Shown here in pieces: positions 30,850 through 40,157 of a stretch of 64,000 bases of DNA (within the stretch, counting starts at the first letter, position 1; each line of letters opens with the position of its first letter). The stretch covers positions 124,001-188,000 of the forward strand of contig JADJTE010000005.1 of assembly GCA_016711295.1 (NCBI GenBank), written 5' to 3'. The stretch is from Sphingobacteriales bacterium. Lineage in GTDB: Bacteria; Bacteroidota; Bacteroidia; Chitinophagales; UBA2359. The position numbers were made by a program, and so were the translations under genes. The notes under the pieces are model-generated. The model worked only from the letters and a program-made list of their open reading frames with translations. It was not told where the DNA came from and did not search any database.

Positions 30850-31966
30850 TTATTGCAAGCGGGTATAATCGCGTGGGTCAAAGGCTTGGCGCACGCCCTC
30901 GCCGATAAACGTAATGGTATTGAGCGTAAAGAGCATCATAAACAAAGGCGACAAGATGAGCCACCAATAGCTGATGTCTTCGCTCAGGCCTTGATTAATC
31001 AATTCGCCCCAGCTGGGTGTGGGCGGGCGCAGCCCAAAGCCGAGGAAGTCTAATCCTACCAAAGCGGTTATATTGCCCACCATCATAAAAGGCATACGAG
31101 TAATGATAGGCGTTAGCGAGTTGGGCAATACGTGCTTGAACATAATCGAAAAATCGGATGCGCCCATGGCATGGGCAGCAGCCACGTAATCTTTTGCCTT
31201 TTCGCGGTAATATTCGCCGCGTACCAGATAGGTAAGCCCTATCCAGCCGCCAAATATGATGAGCAAAAATGCCAACAAAAAGAAACTCGGCTTGACAAAT
31301 GATACGATAATCATGACCAAGAACAAAATGGGATTTGGCTAAATACTTCTATCAGCCGCAACCCTACCATATCTGTTCTGCCGCCATAAAAACCGAGCGT
31401 GCCGCCTAAGAGAATGCCCAATAAGATAGAAAAAAACGATACAACTAAGGCAAACGAAATAGATATTTGAAATCCATACACGATACGGGCAAATACATCG
31501 CGCCCGCGATTGTCGGTGCCCAAAATATTTTTGCTGTCGGGGTGTGTAGGCGGTTGTTCTGTTATTTCGTCGAGTAGGTTCTCTACGGGGCTATACGGAT
31601 AGATAGGCATCAGTACCCAATTGCCTTTGCCTTCGGCTTGGAACATTTTTTTTAGCTCGCGATAGTGCGCGTCGCCTTGTCGGGGTTTGCCCAATACCTC
31701 TGTCTGCCCAAAAAAACTTGCTTCTTTATAAGCAACGGGAATGATGCGCCGAACAAATCGCCCAAAGCAGGAAAATAATAACTGCCGTTGTGCGAGACAA
31801 TCAAGGCTTTGTTATTGACTAATAAAGGGGCGAAAAACGATAATAAGTATAAAATACCCAGAATAATGAGCGAATAATAAGCGCGTCCTATTTTTTTGAA
31901 GTTTTTGACGCGCTTCTGAAAAATGGACTCCGAAGTGGTTTTGGGGGTAACGGGGGCTGCTGCCAT
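30850..31966 (-). CDS. ABC transporter permease, DppC/OppC family (two frameshifts)
   Basis: An inner-membrane permease of a peptide or nickel-type importer. Read from MAAAPVTPKTTSESIFQKRVKNF (31966). The first membrane helix is YYSLIILGILYLLSFFAPLLV, then an extended periplasmic loop of about 100 residues. The N-terminal motif GTDNRGRDVFARIVYGFQISISFAL is typical of DppC/YejE proteins. The coupling helix (EAA loop) is AAHAMGASDFSIMFKHVLPNSLTPI, and the ending is FIGEGVRQAFDPRDYTRLQ. The frame breaks near 31690 and 31325. Rejoined it is about 370 residues, closer to YejE than to plain DppC because of the loop. No partner permease, ATPase or binding protein is in view. Confidence 0.86.
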
Positions 31967-32194
31967 ACGCGGGCTGAACAAAGTGGTGGGAATGAATAAA
32001 GAAGGAACGAACAATGCAAGCTATAAAAGCGTGTAGATGAAGCCCAAAGGTACAAATAGTTTTGTTGTTTGGCGTAGCTTAGATACAATAATTATTGTAA
32101 AAACAATTGAAAAGAGCAAATTTTGGGTTTTTGGCGTAACTTTGTGGGCTGTTATTGGTTATAGGTATGTACTTCAAAACCTACGTAACGAGTT

Positions 32195-32717
32195 ATGGAT
32201 AACGGTATCATTGTCAATCGCGTGGCACAAAGCGGCATTATCACCCTTGATTTAGCCACTTTTTACCCACCAGAACCTATAAAGGTATTCGACCTAAAAG
32301 GATTTTTATTTATGGAAATGATATTGCGCGAAAAAGAGTTTAGGGCAGCCCTCAAAGAACTCGATTGGACGCAATACCATCAATGTAATGTCGCTATTAC
32401 GTGCAGTGTTGATGTCATTGTGCCGAAATGGGCATATATGCTTGTTGCGGCTACCTTGCGCCTATAGCTCGCCGAATGGTGTTTGGCTCGGAAGATACCC
32501 TGCGCACCCTCGCATTTGTCGAAGCTATTGCCCAAATAGACCCTAACGAATACAAAGGCAAGCGCGTAGTTATAAAGGTTGCGGCGATTTGCCCATACCC
32601 GAATCGGCTTATGTCGAAATCACGCGCCGCCTGCAACCCGTCGTCAAATCGCTGATGTATGGCGAAGCCTGCTCGGCAGTGCCTATTTTTAAAGACAAAG
32701 ACACGCCCAAGTCATGA
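32195..32717 (+). CDS. DUF2480 family protein (two frameshifts)
   Basis: A Bacteroidota family of about 170 residues with no experimentally known role, often found near iron-sulfur genes. The sequence begins IIVNRVAQSGIITLDLATFYPPEP and continues IKVFDLKGFLFMEMILREKEFR and DWTQYHQCNVAITCSVDVIVPKWAYMLVAA. The frame breaks near 32450 (a T is missing before ACC) and at the A run 32574-32576, after which GCGDLPIPESAYVEITRRLQP and SLMYGEACSAVPIF complete the family. The stop at 32715-32717 overlaps the next ATG (ATGA), so it is translationally coupled to the AlkD-like gene. The surrounding ferredoxin and iscX fit the usual iron-sulfur context. Confidence 0.85.
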
Positions 32718-33421
32718 CAGCACGAGATATTTTAAGCGAATTAGCCGCCTTGGGCAACGAAACCACTAAGAAAATATGGCTCAAACACGGTGTGCGCGAG
32801 CCCTACTACGGGGTAAAGTTTGAAGACTTAAAAAAAATACAAAAGCGCATCAAAAAAAGCTACGCGCTTTCGATGGAGCTATACGCCACAGGCAATAGCG
32901 ATGCCATGTATTTAGCAGGATTAATAGCCGACCCCACCCAAATGACCCACGCCGATTTGCAAACTTGGGCAGACGGTGCTTATTGGTATATGTTGAGCGA
33001 ATATACCGTAGCGGGTGCGGCAGCAGCCAATCAGCATGGGCTTGGTTTGGCTTTGAACTGGATAGAATCGCCCGACGAGCTGATGGCTAATACGGGTTGG
33101 GCTACTTTGGCTGCCATTGCCGCCACCAAGCCCGACGACCAATTAGACCTCGACCTATTTGAAGAACTCCTACACCGCGCTGCTGCCAACGCTACTACCG
33201 CTCCCAATCGCGTGCGTTATACGATGAATGGGTTTGTCATTGCAGTGGGCACCTACCTACAAAGCCTCAGCGACAAAGCATATACCTTAGCCCAACAATT
33301 GGGTAAAGTAAAAGTAGACATGGGCGGAACTGCTTGCAAAGTACCCATAGCCGCCGAATATATAGCCAAAGTGCGTGATATGGGCAAGGTAGGCAATAAA
33401 CGAAAAAATTGGGGCTGTTAA
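32714..33421 (+). CDS. AlkD-like DNA alkylation repair protein
   Basis: A HEAT-repeat protein related to DNA glycosylases of the AlkC/AlkD superfamily that excise alkylated bases. The 235 residues are all helical: YGVKFEDLKKIQKRIKKSYALSMELYATGNSDAMYLAGLIADP is the family opening, followed by WADGAYWYMLSEYTV and WIESPDELMANTGWATLAAIA. The C-terminus GTACKVPIAAEYIAKV is typical of this Bacteroidota branch. The catalytic residues of true AlkD (Trp/Asp/Trp) cannot be placed with confidence, so glycosylase activity is inference. It overlaps the DUF2480 stop by 4 bp. Confidence 0.8.
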   Translation: MTARDILSELAALGNETTKKIWLKHGVREPYYGVKFEDLKKIQKRIKKSYALSMELYATGNSDAMYLAGLIADPTQMTHADLQTWADGAYWYMLSEYTVAGAAAANQHGLGLALNWIESPDELMANTGWATLAAIAATKPDDQLDLDLFEELLHRAAANATTAPNRVRYTMNGFVIAVGTYLQSLSDKAYTLAQQLGKVKVDMGGTACKVPIAAEYIAKVRDMGKVGNKRKNWGC

Positions 33422-33652
33422 ATCCATACGACGCAAAGACTTAAAACTTTTGGTCGTCGCTGGTCTTGTTTCCGACAAACCAAATGCAGCAACCAATAAC
33501 CCAACAAGAATCTTCAATTTGCGTACAGAGTTCAGAAAACTTGCTCAAACATTCGAGACAATAACTGGCGCAAGTCTATTATTACCATTTATCATTCACC
33601 ATCAAACCATCAGTATTTTATTGCCCACCAAGGCAAACCAAGATATACCATT

Positions 33653-33991
33653 ATGCCCACCATTCATATCAATTTTGAACAAAGCGATTTACAGCCCACC
33701 AGCATCAATGCCGAAGAAGGATATACCATCTTAGAAGCCGTATTGCTCAATGATATACACCTCAACCACAACTGCGGCGGCGTATGCGCTTGCACGACCT
33801 GCCACATCTATGTCGAACAAGGCGACGATTTGATAGAAGAAATCAGCGAGAAAGAAGAGGATTATATCGACCGTGCTATCAACCCACGCTTAGAGTCGCG
33901 CCTCGCCTGTCAATGCCTACTGCTCGAAGACGAAGGCGAAATTAGCATCGTCATACCCGACCAAAGTGGTATCATCGGACACGAACACTAA
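33653..33991 (+). CDS. [2Fe-2S] ferredoxin, adrenodoxin type
   Basis: A small electron carrier, 112 residues. The cluster ligands are in CGGVCACTTC and LACQCLL, the spacing of adrenodoxin/Isc-type ferredoxins rather than plant type. The N-terminal half (INAEEGYTILEAVLLNDIHLNHNCGG) and the acidic helix EEISEKEEDYIDRA, which usually docks partners, are present. It sits 18 bp before iscX, as in isc operons, so it probably serves iron-sulfur cluster assembly. The 230 bp before it (33422-33652) hold no convincing gene. Confidence 0.94.
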   Translation: MPTIHINFEQSDLQPTSINAEEGYTILEAVLLNDIHLNHNCGGVCACTTCHIYVEQGDDLIEEISEKEEDYIDRAINPRLESRLACQCLLLEDEGEISIVIPDQSGIIGHEH

Positions 33992-34009
33992 ACCCCGCCC
34001 TATTTAAAT

Positions 34010-34261
34010 ATGTCTAATTTTTTTAGCGAACCCCCTATCACGTGGAGCGACCACGAAGACATAGCCATCAAACTATACGAACGATTCGGGCACGAATTTA
34101 CCGAATCAAAAATATACCGCATCAGATTTACTGACCTCATCGAATGGGTATTGGGACTCGACCATTTTGTAGGCAAACGCGAAGAATGTAACGAAGGACA
34201 CCTCGAAATGATACAAGCCGCTTGGGTCTATGAATGGCGCGACAACCGCGAAGAAGATTAG
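34010..34261 (+). CDS. iscX: Fe-S assembly protein IscX
   Basis: IscX is a small acidic protein that binds IscS and iron and tunes cluster assembly. It is 83 residues: WSDHEDIAIKLYERFGHEF, the RFTDLIEWVLGLDHFVG core and the acidic C-terminus LEMIQAAWVYEWRDNREED are all characteristic. The N-terminus (MSNFFSEPP) is a few residues longer than in E. coli. It follows the ferredoxin gene by 18 bp; a separate IscS/IscU locus must lie elsewhere. Confidence 0.93.
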   Translation: MSNFFSEPPITWSDHEDIAIKLYERFGHEFTESKIYRIRFTDLIEWVLGLDHFVGKREECNEGHLEMIQAAWVYEWRDNREED

Positions 34262-34399
34262 TAGCACGCTAATCCTATACTCTGACAGCCATAATTATTC
34301 GGGTGAATAAATACGGCTATGGCTTGTTGGAGCGAGTCGCACCTTGACCAATACAAAAGCTACAACCGCTTTGTTTTGATTGTTAGACGTTAGACGGCT

Positions 34400-34855
34400 T
34401 TAATCTGCCAAATATTTGCGCATCAAATAGTGAGGCAGTCCTACCTCTTCAAACGATTCGCCTACGCACTCATAGCCTAAGCGCGTATAAAATGCTACAG
34501 CTGTTTGGCGGGCGTGGCAATAAATTTGTGTTTTGCCTTGCGCCAAAGCCAATTTTTCGGCATATCGGCACAAGGCAGACCCCAAACCCTGCCCTTGCAA
34601 GGCGGGCAATACTGCTACCTGCCGCATTTTAAATTTATCTGCACCGCTGTATTGCAAACTGAGGCAGACCACTACTGTGTCGCTTTGTAATCCTACCAAA
34701 TGCAATTCGTCCGATTCGGCGGCGAGTTGGGCATCGCTAAAATCTAACCCTATGGGACGACGCAATACCTCGTAACGCAGAGCTAGGGCTTGGCGGTATA
34801 AGTCAGAATTGTGGGTTGCCATACCGATTTCGAGTTGGGTGGGCAAGGGTGTCAT
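34400..34855 (-). CDS. GNAT family N-acetyltransferase
   Basis: An acetyl-CoA dependent acyltransferase of 151 residues. The fold is clear: N-terminal LRYEVLRRPIG, then the strand DKFKMRQVAVLPALQGQGLGSALCRYAEKLA, which carries motif A (RQVAVxxxxQGQGLG), followed by IYCHARQTAVAFYTRLGYECVGESFEEVGLPHYLMRK. It resembles the ElaA-like and YjcF-like branches of short GNATs. The substrate is unknown. It is the only gene on its strand between iscX and tolQ. Confidence 0.88.
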   Translation of the reverse strand: MTPLPTQLEIGMATHNSDLYRQALALRYEVLRRPIGLDFSDAQLAAESDELHLVGLQSDTVVVCLSLQYSGADKFKMRQVAVLPALQGQGLGSALCRYAEKLALAQGKTQIYCHARQTAVAFYTRLGYECVGESFEEVGLPHYLMRKYLAD

Positions 34856-35250
34856 AGGCGGCTAAGGTGTTGGGTGGGGGCGTGGTGTTAGGTACACATA
34901 TAACTACAACCCCAATAATCTAAGGATTGTTTAAGGTTTTCGGGGAAAAATTGGTCGGAGCGAATTAATATTCGTCCCATGTTCGCAATTATCGAGCATA
35001 GCCTACGGATTAACTCGCCCCCCAAGCGGAGTAGCGGCGTTTATTTGTACTAATGTTTTACCGATTTAGTTTGCTGCACCAAGCCCGCGAATGTTTGAAA
35101 ATAGAACCCCCAAATAGCCATTTTCTAAGTGTGGATAAAATATTTTGACTAATTCGGGATATTTTTGGGCTAACATCAAATATTATGTACTATAATTGTT
35201 ATTTTTGCTGCTAATTTTCTTAAATCGCCTAAAAATACTCGTTTAATATT
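34856..35250. other. Intergenic region before tolQ
   Basis: No gene, RNA or strong repeat seen. A possible minus-7 element TATTTTTG at 35200-35207 lies about 45 bp before the tolQ start, but I see no well-spaced TTTG partner. Confidence 0.4.
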
Positions 35251-35945
35251 ATGCACCTTTTGTTTTTCTTATTGCCTTTACTGCAAGCAGGTGGCACTAC
35301 ACCCATAGCCAACCTACCCAGGCTGCTCCCAGTTTGTCCGTTTTCGATTTGCTGATGAAAGGGGGTATTGTAATGATACCTATATTATTATTGTCTGTTA
35401 TAAGCGTATATTTGATGATAGAGCGTTTTATGGCTATCGGCAGCGCGGGTCGCATAGATAATGGTTTTATGGATACGATACGCCGCCATTTGACGGCAGG
35501 CAATGTTAAAGAAGCAAAAAGCTATGCCGAAAACACCCATACCGCCCTTGGGCGCATTATAGCATCGGGTATTCAGTATTTGGGCTACAAATCGTCTGAC
35601 ATCGAAAATGCTATCGAAAATACTGCCAATATCGAAATTGCCAAAATGGAACAACGCCTTAGCTATTTGGGCATTATTGCGGGTATCGCGCCTATGTTGG
35701 GCTTTATCGGTACGATTTCGGGTATTATTCGCATATTTTATAATATATCTGTGAGTAACGACATCAGTATTGGTATTATAGCGGGTGGTCTGTACGAAAA
35801 AATGATTACCTCGGGTGCGGGGCTTATTGTAGGTGTGATAGCTTATACGGGCTACCACGTGCTACAATCGCGCACCGATAAATTTATGCTGAATATGCAA
35901 GAAGCCGTACAACAATTCAAGGCAATATTGTATCAACGCGTGTAA
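35251..35945 (+). CDS. tolQ: MotA/TolQ/ExbB proton channel protein (frameshifted near N-terminus)
   Basis: A subunit of the proton-driven motor that energises outer-membrane work through TonB- or TolA-like partners. The start is taken at 35251 (MHLLFFLLPLLQAGG). One C missing in the CC at 35313-35314 breaks the frame; restoring it gives NPTQAAPSLSVFDLLMKGGIVMIPILLLSVISVYLMIER, the usual Bacteroidota N-terminus and first membrane helix. Helices two and three are YLGIIAGIAPMLGFIGTISGIIRIF and KMITSGAGLIVGVIAYTGYHVL, carrying the conserved proton-path Thr region. Rejoined length is about 231 residues. Its partner tolR is 4.2 kb downstream, separated by inserted genes, whereas these genes are normally adjacent. 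Confidence 0.88.
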
Positions 35946-36054
35946 TTCGAGGTATTCAAAAGAAGACAATGGCTTCGGGTAGTTGCCCTATTCTGTGCGA
36001 TACGCATCTAAACTTTCTTTGCAACGTCATTCTCCATTCTCCATTTTTGTTGTT

Positions 36055-37107
36055 ATGCTTGCTCGTTTGTTTCCCAACTATTATTTATGGATATTGTGCT
36101 TGCTTGGCGGCGCAACAGCTTGTAGCGAGATGCCCACAGGCAGCAATACCCGCTCAACTGCTTGCCCAAGTACCTATTTTTCGTCTGCTAATGCGGATAC
36201 GGTGCAAGATGGCGGCGTTCAGATTATACCCATCAAAACACCCAAAGGCGAGTTTAAAGTATGGACTAAACGTATAGGCAATAATCCAAAGGCAAAAGTA
36301 CTGCTGCTGAACGGCGGTCCTGGCTGTACGCACGAATATTTCGAATGTTTAGAGAGCTTTTTTCCCGCCGCAGGCATCGAGTTTATCTACTACGACCAAC
36401 TCGGTTGCGGGCACTCCGACAATCCCAAAGACACAAGCCTCTGGGATTTGCCGCGCTATGTCGAAGAAGTGGAACAGGTGCGCCTCGCATTAGGGCTAAA
36501 CAAAGATAACTTTTACTTGTTGGGGCATTCGTGGGGCGGCATCTTGGGCATCGAATATGCGCTGAAATACCAACAACACCTAAAAGCCCTCGTCATATCA
36601 AACATGATGAGCAGTTGCCCTGCCTACGGAAAATATGCCAATGAAGTACTAGGTCCGCAAATGCCGCCCGAAGTACTCGCCGAAATACGCCAAATAGAAG
36701 CGAAAAAAGATTTTGCTAACCCGCGCTATATGGAACTGCTCATGCCGCATTTTTACGCCCAACACATCTGCCGTTTTCCCGTAGGACAATTTCCCGACCC
36801 CGTCAACAGAGGCACTGATGCCATCAATCAATCGCTCTATGTGACGATGCAAGGACCAAGTGAATTTGGCATATCGGGCAAACTTACCCTTTGGGACAGA
36901 ACCAAAGACCTGAAAAACATAAACGTACCAACCCTAAGTATAGGCGGCAAATACGATACGATGGACCCCGCTTATATGGAAATGATGAGCCAACAATTGC
37001 CCAAGGGCAGCTATCTATATTGCCCCAAAGGCAGCCATTTTAGTATGTATGACGACCAACAAACCTATATGACAGGATTAATCGATTTTATACAGCGAAC
37101 ACAATAA
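36055..37107 (+). CDS. Proline iminopeptidase-type alpha/beta hydrolase, lipoprotein
   Basis: A serine peptidase of family S33 that releases N-terminal proline from peptides. The start at 36055 (MLARLFPNYYLWILCLLGGATAC) gives a signal peptide ending in a lipobox (GATAC); the ATG at 35983 would bury it. The oxyanion motif is NGGPGCTHEYF (usual HGGPG), the nucleophile elbow GHSWGG, and late Asp and His occur in IGGKYDTMDPAY and CPKGSHFSMYDD. The length of about 350 residues is normal for the family plus anchor. It lies just after tolQ and before the restriction-like genes, separated from both by small gaps, so it may belong to neither unit. Confidence 0.88.
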   Translation: MLARLFPNYYLWILCLLGGATACSEMPTGSNTRSTACPSTYFSSANADTVQDGGVQIIPIKTPKGEFKVWTKRIGNNPKAKVLLLNGGPGCTHEYFECLESFFPAAGIEFIYYDQLGCGHSDNPKDTSLWDLPRYVEEVEQVRLALGLNKDNFYLLGHSWGGILGIEYALKYQQHLKALVISNMMSSCPAYGKYANEVLGPQMPPEVLAEIRQIEAKKDFANPRYMELLMPHFYAQHICRFPVGQFPDPVNRGTDAINQSLYVTMQGPSEFGISGKLTLWDRTKDLKNINVPTLSIGGKYDTMDPAYMEMMSQQLPKGSYLYCPKGSHFSMYDDQQTYMTGLIDFIQRTQ

Positions 37108-37269
37108 ACCGCGCCCCATGCTATAAGTCTTACCTTGGCGGCTTAGTGCTGCACAAATACTGCAAAAATGTGCCGATGATGGATTGAGCTATTGCCTTGC
37201 TGAAAAAGCAGATATGCCGCGCTTCGGATAAAAAAATCAACGAAAAAAAGATGCCCCAATTTTAGTTTT

Positions 37270-38034
37270 ATGAAAGGAACTTACCACAAAATAATAAACG
37301 GCGACAGCAGACAAATGAGCGAACTCAAAGATGAGAGCATTCACTTGGTTGTAACTTCGCCGCCGTATTGGCAGTTGAAAGACTATGGTACAGAAAATCA
37401 GATTGGATTTCATGATGATTACGAGACGTATATAAATCATCTCAATTTGACTTGGAAAGAATGTTTCCGCGTGCTTCACAAAGGTTGCCGCTTATGTATA
37501 AACATTGGCGATCAATTTGCAAGGTCGGTTTATTATGGTCGCTACAAAATCATCCCCATTCATAGCGAAATCATAAAGTTTTGCGAAATGATAGGTTTTG
37601 ACTTTATGGGTTCTATCATTTGGCAAAAAACGACAACTATGAACACAACAGGCGGTGCAAGCATAATGGGTAGCTTTCCATATCCGAGAAATGGTATCGT
37701 AAAATTGGATTTTGAATACATACTTCTCTTCAAAAAGCAAGGCAATGCACCCAAACCAAGGGCTGAACAAAAAGAACATTCTGCCATGACAACAGAGGAA
37801 TGGAACACCTATTTTAACGGACATTGGTATATAAGCGGCGCACGCCAAGACAATCACTTGGCTATGTTTCCCGAAGAATTGCCCAGAAGGTTGATAAAAA
37901 TGTTTTCATTTCCCGAAGAAAATGTACTTGACCCGTTTCTCGGAAGCGGTACGACCTCGCTAATTGCCAAAAGCCTCGGACGCAATTCGTGTGGCTATGA
38001 AATTAATCCGGGGTTTATTCAAAATGCTGCTTAA
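37270..38034 (+). CDS. DNA methyltransferase (N4-cytosine or N6-adenine, beta class)
   Basis: It transfers a methyl group from SAM to an exocyclic amino group in DNA. In 254 residues, motif IV TSPPYW (residues 29-34) comes first and motif I DPFLGSGTT (about 221-229) near the end, the order of beta-class enzymes. The SPPYW form followed by QLKDYG is most frequent in N4-cytosine enzymes. Between them are FRVLHKGCRLCINIGDQF and the variable region. The stop is one base before the next ATG, so it is translationally linked to the two nuclease-like genes downstream. Together they look like a type II restriction-modification unit. The recognition site is not readable from sequence. Confidence 0.9.
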   Translation: MKGTYHKIINGDSRQMSELKDESIHLVVTSPPYWQLKDYGTENQIGFHDDYETYINHLNLTWKECFRVLHKGCRLCINIGDQFARSVYYGRYKIIPIHSEIIKFCEMIGFDFMGSIIWQKTTTMNTTGGASIMGSFPYPRNGIVKLDFEYILLFKKQGNAPKPRAEQKEHSAMTTEEWNTYFNGHWYISGARQDNHLAMFPEELPRRLIKMFSFPEENVLDPFLGSGTTSLIAKSLGRNSCGYEINPGFIQNAA

Positions 38035-38037
38035 CTT

Positions 38038-39138
38038 ATGGTAGAATCATTAGTGCAATGGACATTCTTAAATAATCCTAGCGAATTAGGACGAATGCTT
38101 AATTTTAAAATTGCTAAAATCATTGGGCAAGAAATCACAACCGATTTTGGACGTATTGATTTTGTATTAGCAAATACAGAAAATAGACATTTAGTGGTTG
38201 AATTGGAAACGGTATTAGACCAGAAGCATAAAATGGATTACTGTTTTAGTCAAATACTTAATTACAAAAATGTAAGATTTTCAGAAATGACAGATTATTG
38301 TATTCTCTATGCAGAAGAAACTAAGCAAAAGAATAGGAGAGTTATTGAAAAATTTGGTAGGGACAATAATATAGCTGTTCAAACATATTCTTTGGAAGTG
38401 GCCAAAAATATGTACACTAATACTGTAGAGCGACTGAGCTTAAATGTAGGTTTAGCACTCCCAAGTCCCAAGAATTATACGATTTGCTTCTTGCGTTGGC
38501 TGAATAAAATAATGAAACCATTTTTAGATTTAGAGAAAACAGAATTAACGAAGGCGGAGCTATTTAAGCCTTTTGAGAACCCTAGTAATAGTCGAACAAA
38601 CTTTAATTGTTATGAAAAAATAGCATTAGATTTTGAATTGTTTGAATTTATTAATAATAAATATAAAATTACAGAGTATGGCGAAGTTTTTGTTAAAAAT
38701 ATAAGCCCATTTGTTCAAAATACAAGGAACATCTCCTCAGTCAATTTAACAAACGAACAAAAAAGGCTATTATTAAAGGTTTTGACAAATGGGAATTGGA
38801 ATAATAAAACTCATAAGATAAATATTTACTGGTTTTTGCGTTTTATAGAAGTAACACACGGAAATTGGATACCCAAAAAGCATCAGTTCGAGCAAAGTAA
38901 ATTAGATATTGCCAGAGGAATTTTTAATGTTCATTACCAAAGCAGGACAATGCAAGGGTTTTTGACTTGGTGCTGTAACTATTGTGTTGAATTGGGTTTA
39001 GTAGAGCAGATAAAATCGACCTTAGATTATAATCAAGTGTTTTTAACGCCACTTGGTGTAGAGGTCAATAATATTTTTAGCCTTGACTTAACGCTGAAGA
39101 AAAGTCGTTTAAATTTAAGTTTTAAATTTTTGGAGTAA
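38038..39138 (+). CDS. Putative PD-(D/E)XK-like nuclease of a restriction cassette
   Basis: The N-terminal 60 residues hold FGRIDFVLANTENRHLVVELETVL, in which Asp41 and Glu55-x-Glu57 have the spacing of a PD-(D/E)XK nuclease core, with Glu where Lys is usual. The surrounding secondary structure (helix, strand DFVLA, strand HLVVELE, helix KMDYCFSQILNYK) fits that fold. The remaining 240 residues look helical, with winged-helix-like stretches (KYKITEYGEVFVKN; NQVFLTPLGVEV), perhaps a DNA-reading part. I do not recognise the family. The gene is clearly more A+T-rich than its neighbours, suggesting transfer. It starts 1 bp after the methyltransferase stop and overlaps the next start (TAATG). Confidence 0.6.
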   Translation: MVESLVQWTFLNNPSELGRMLNFKIAKIIGQEITTDFGRIDFVLANTENRHLVVELETVLDQKHKMDYCFSQILNYKNVRFSEMTDYCILYAEETKQKNRRVIEKFGRDNNIAVQTYSLEVAKNMYTNTVERLSLNVGLALPSPKNYTICFLRWLNKIMKPFLDLEKTELTKAELFKPFENPSNSRTNFNCYEKIALDFELFEFINNKYKITEYGEVFVKNISPFVQNTRNISSVNLTNEQKRLLLKVLTNGNWNNKTHKINIYWFLRFIEVTHGNWIPKKHQFEQSKLDIARGIFNVHYQSRTMQGFLTWCCNYCVELGLVEQIKSTLDYNQVFLTPLGVEVNNIFSLDLTLKKSRLNLSFKFLE

Positions 39139-39662
39139 TGACAAACAATAAAATTAATCAGTTTTTAAATCAAAACAAGGCACTTCAAATAGAACTCGGT
39201 AGCCGCCTGCACGAAAAAATAACGCTTTGTGTCATTCCCGAATGGCAAGAAGCATTCAAAAATTTGACCTTGCAAGATTGCATGGATTATATCCACAACC
39301 TGACCATCAATCGGACTTTTGACGGCTATATCCGAGAGGAATCGGTGGTCAATGATGGGTTGGCAAAATTATACCCCGCCCTGAGGTTTGAAGAAAGCCC
39401 GCCCGAACTCGACCACGCTGGCGATATTGATTATCTGGGTTGGGTGGGCGAAAAAGCGTTTGGCATTCAAATAAAGCCCATTACAGCCAAGTCGAACTTT
39501 GGAAATTATTCGATTTCTGAAAGAATGAAGGCGAGTTTTCAAGACTTTGAAGAAGAATACGGCGGAAAAGTTTTTATCGTATTTAGTCTTGACGGCGAAA
39601 TTGCAGACAGAGATATTCTTAAAGAAATTGACGTAGAGATAGAACGGCTCAAAAAAAACTGA
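39138..39662 (+). CDS. Probable MjaI-family type II restriction endonuclease
   Basis: 174 residues. The core GDIDYLGWVGEKAFGIQIKPITAKSNFGNYSISERMKASFQDFEEEYGGKVFIVFS resembles the MjaI family (reference enzyme cuts CTAG), with Asp96/Asp98 and Gln111-x-Lys113 as the likely PD-(D/E)XK catalytic set. Upstream, INRTFDGYIREESVVNDGL fits the same family. The start codon overlaps the stop of the preceding gene (TAATG). The family call is from memory of the motif and is moderate; the nuclease fold is more certain. It is the most likely cutting partner of the methyltransferase at 37270. Confidence 0.68.
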   Translation: MTNNKINQFLNQNKALQIELGSRLHEKITLCVIPEWQEAFKNLTLQDCMDYIHNLTINRTFDGYIREESVVNDGLAKLYPALRFEESPPELDHAGDIDYLGWVGEKAFGIQIKPITAKSNFGNYSISERMKASFQDFEEEYGGKVFIVFSLDGEIADRDILKEIDVEIERLKKN

Positions 39663-39681
39663 AAAACATAAAACAAAGGAC

Positions 39682-40132
39682 ATGATCCACTACTGAAAAA
39701 ATTGAATTATAAGGCACAAAACCCAATAATAGTACTCAATGTGCCCGCCTCGTTTGAGCCTAATTTACAACCCATAGCCGATACCACTCACATCGACCGC
39801 CAAGTAGTGCCACCCGAAGACGGTGTTGCCCTTTATCGAATTTGCCCTCTTTTTTGCCACCCGACAAAGCGAAGCTGATACCTATGCCCCGCAGATAGCA
39901 CCCTATTTAAAAGGCGGTGCCATCTTATGGGCTTGTTACCCCGAAGGTGGCTCCCCAAACGCTGCCGCTGCTATTTTAACGCGATACGGGCTTGGGCAAT
40001 TACGATTTGGAGGTAGCCATTGACGAAGATTGGAGTGCCTTGCGCTTCCGCAAAACAAGATATATCAAAACATTTATCCGCCAATTTGCTGCTCTGTCAG
40101 CATCGGGGTGCGACAACAAACAATCCGAATAA
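39682..40132 (+). pseudogene. Conserved Bacteroidota protein with IDEDWSALRFR motif, broken
   Basis: Fragments in different frames together rebuild a family I recall from many Bacteroidota: LKKLNYKAQNPIIVLNVPASFEP, then EFALFFATRQSEAD with APYLKGGAILWACYP, then CRCYFNAIRAWA, and finally VAIDEDWSALRFRKTRYIKTFIRQFAAL. At least four indels are needed in 450 bp. The density is higher than in neighbouring genes, so real decay is possible, although the general error rate of this sequence makes an intact gene equally likely. The function of the family is unknown. It lies between the restriction cassette and tolR. Confidence 0.6.
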
Positions 40133-40157
40133 GCACAGCCCAGACAATCATAAAGGT

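Noticed and set aside
33450..33734. 94-residue open frame overlapping the ferredoxin start
   Set aside because: No promoter or family support; the ferredoxin frame explains the overlapping part.
37270..39662. Claim that CTAG sites are depleted because of the MjaI-like enzyme
   Set aside because: CTAG is present (for example near 3288, 27627 and 36650) and I did not count it; low CTAG is general in bacteria, so it would not be evidence without a computed expectation.
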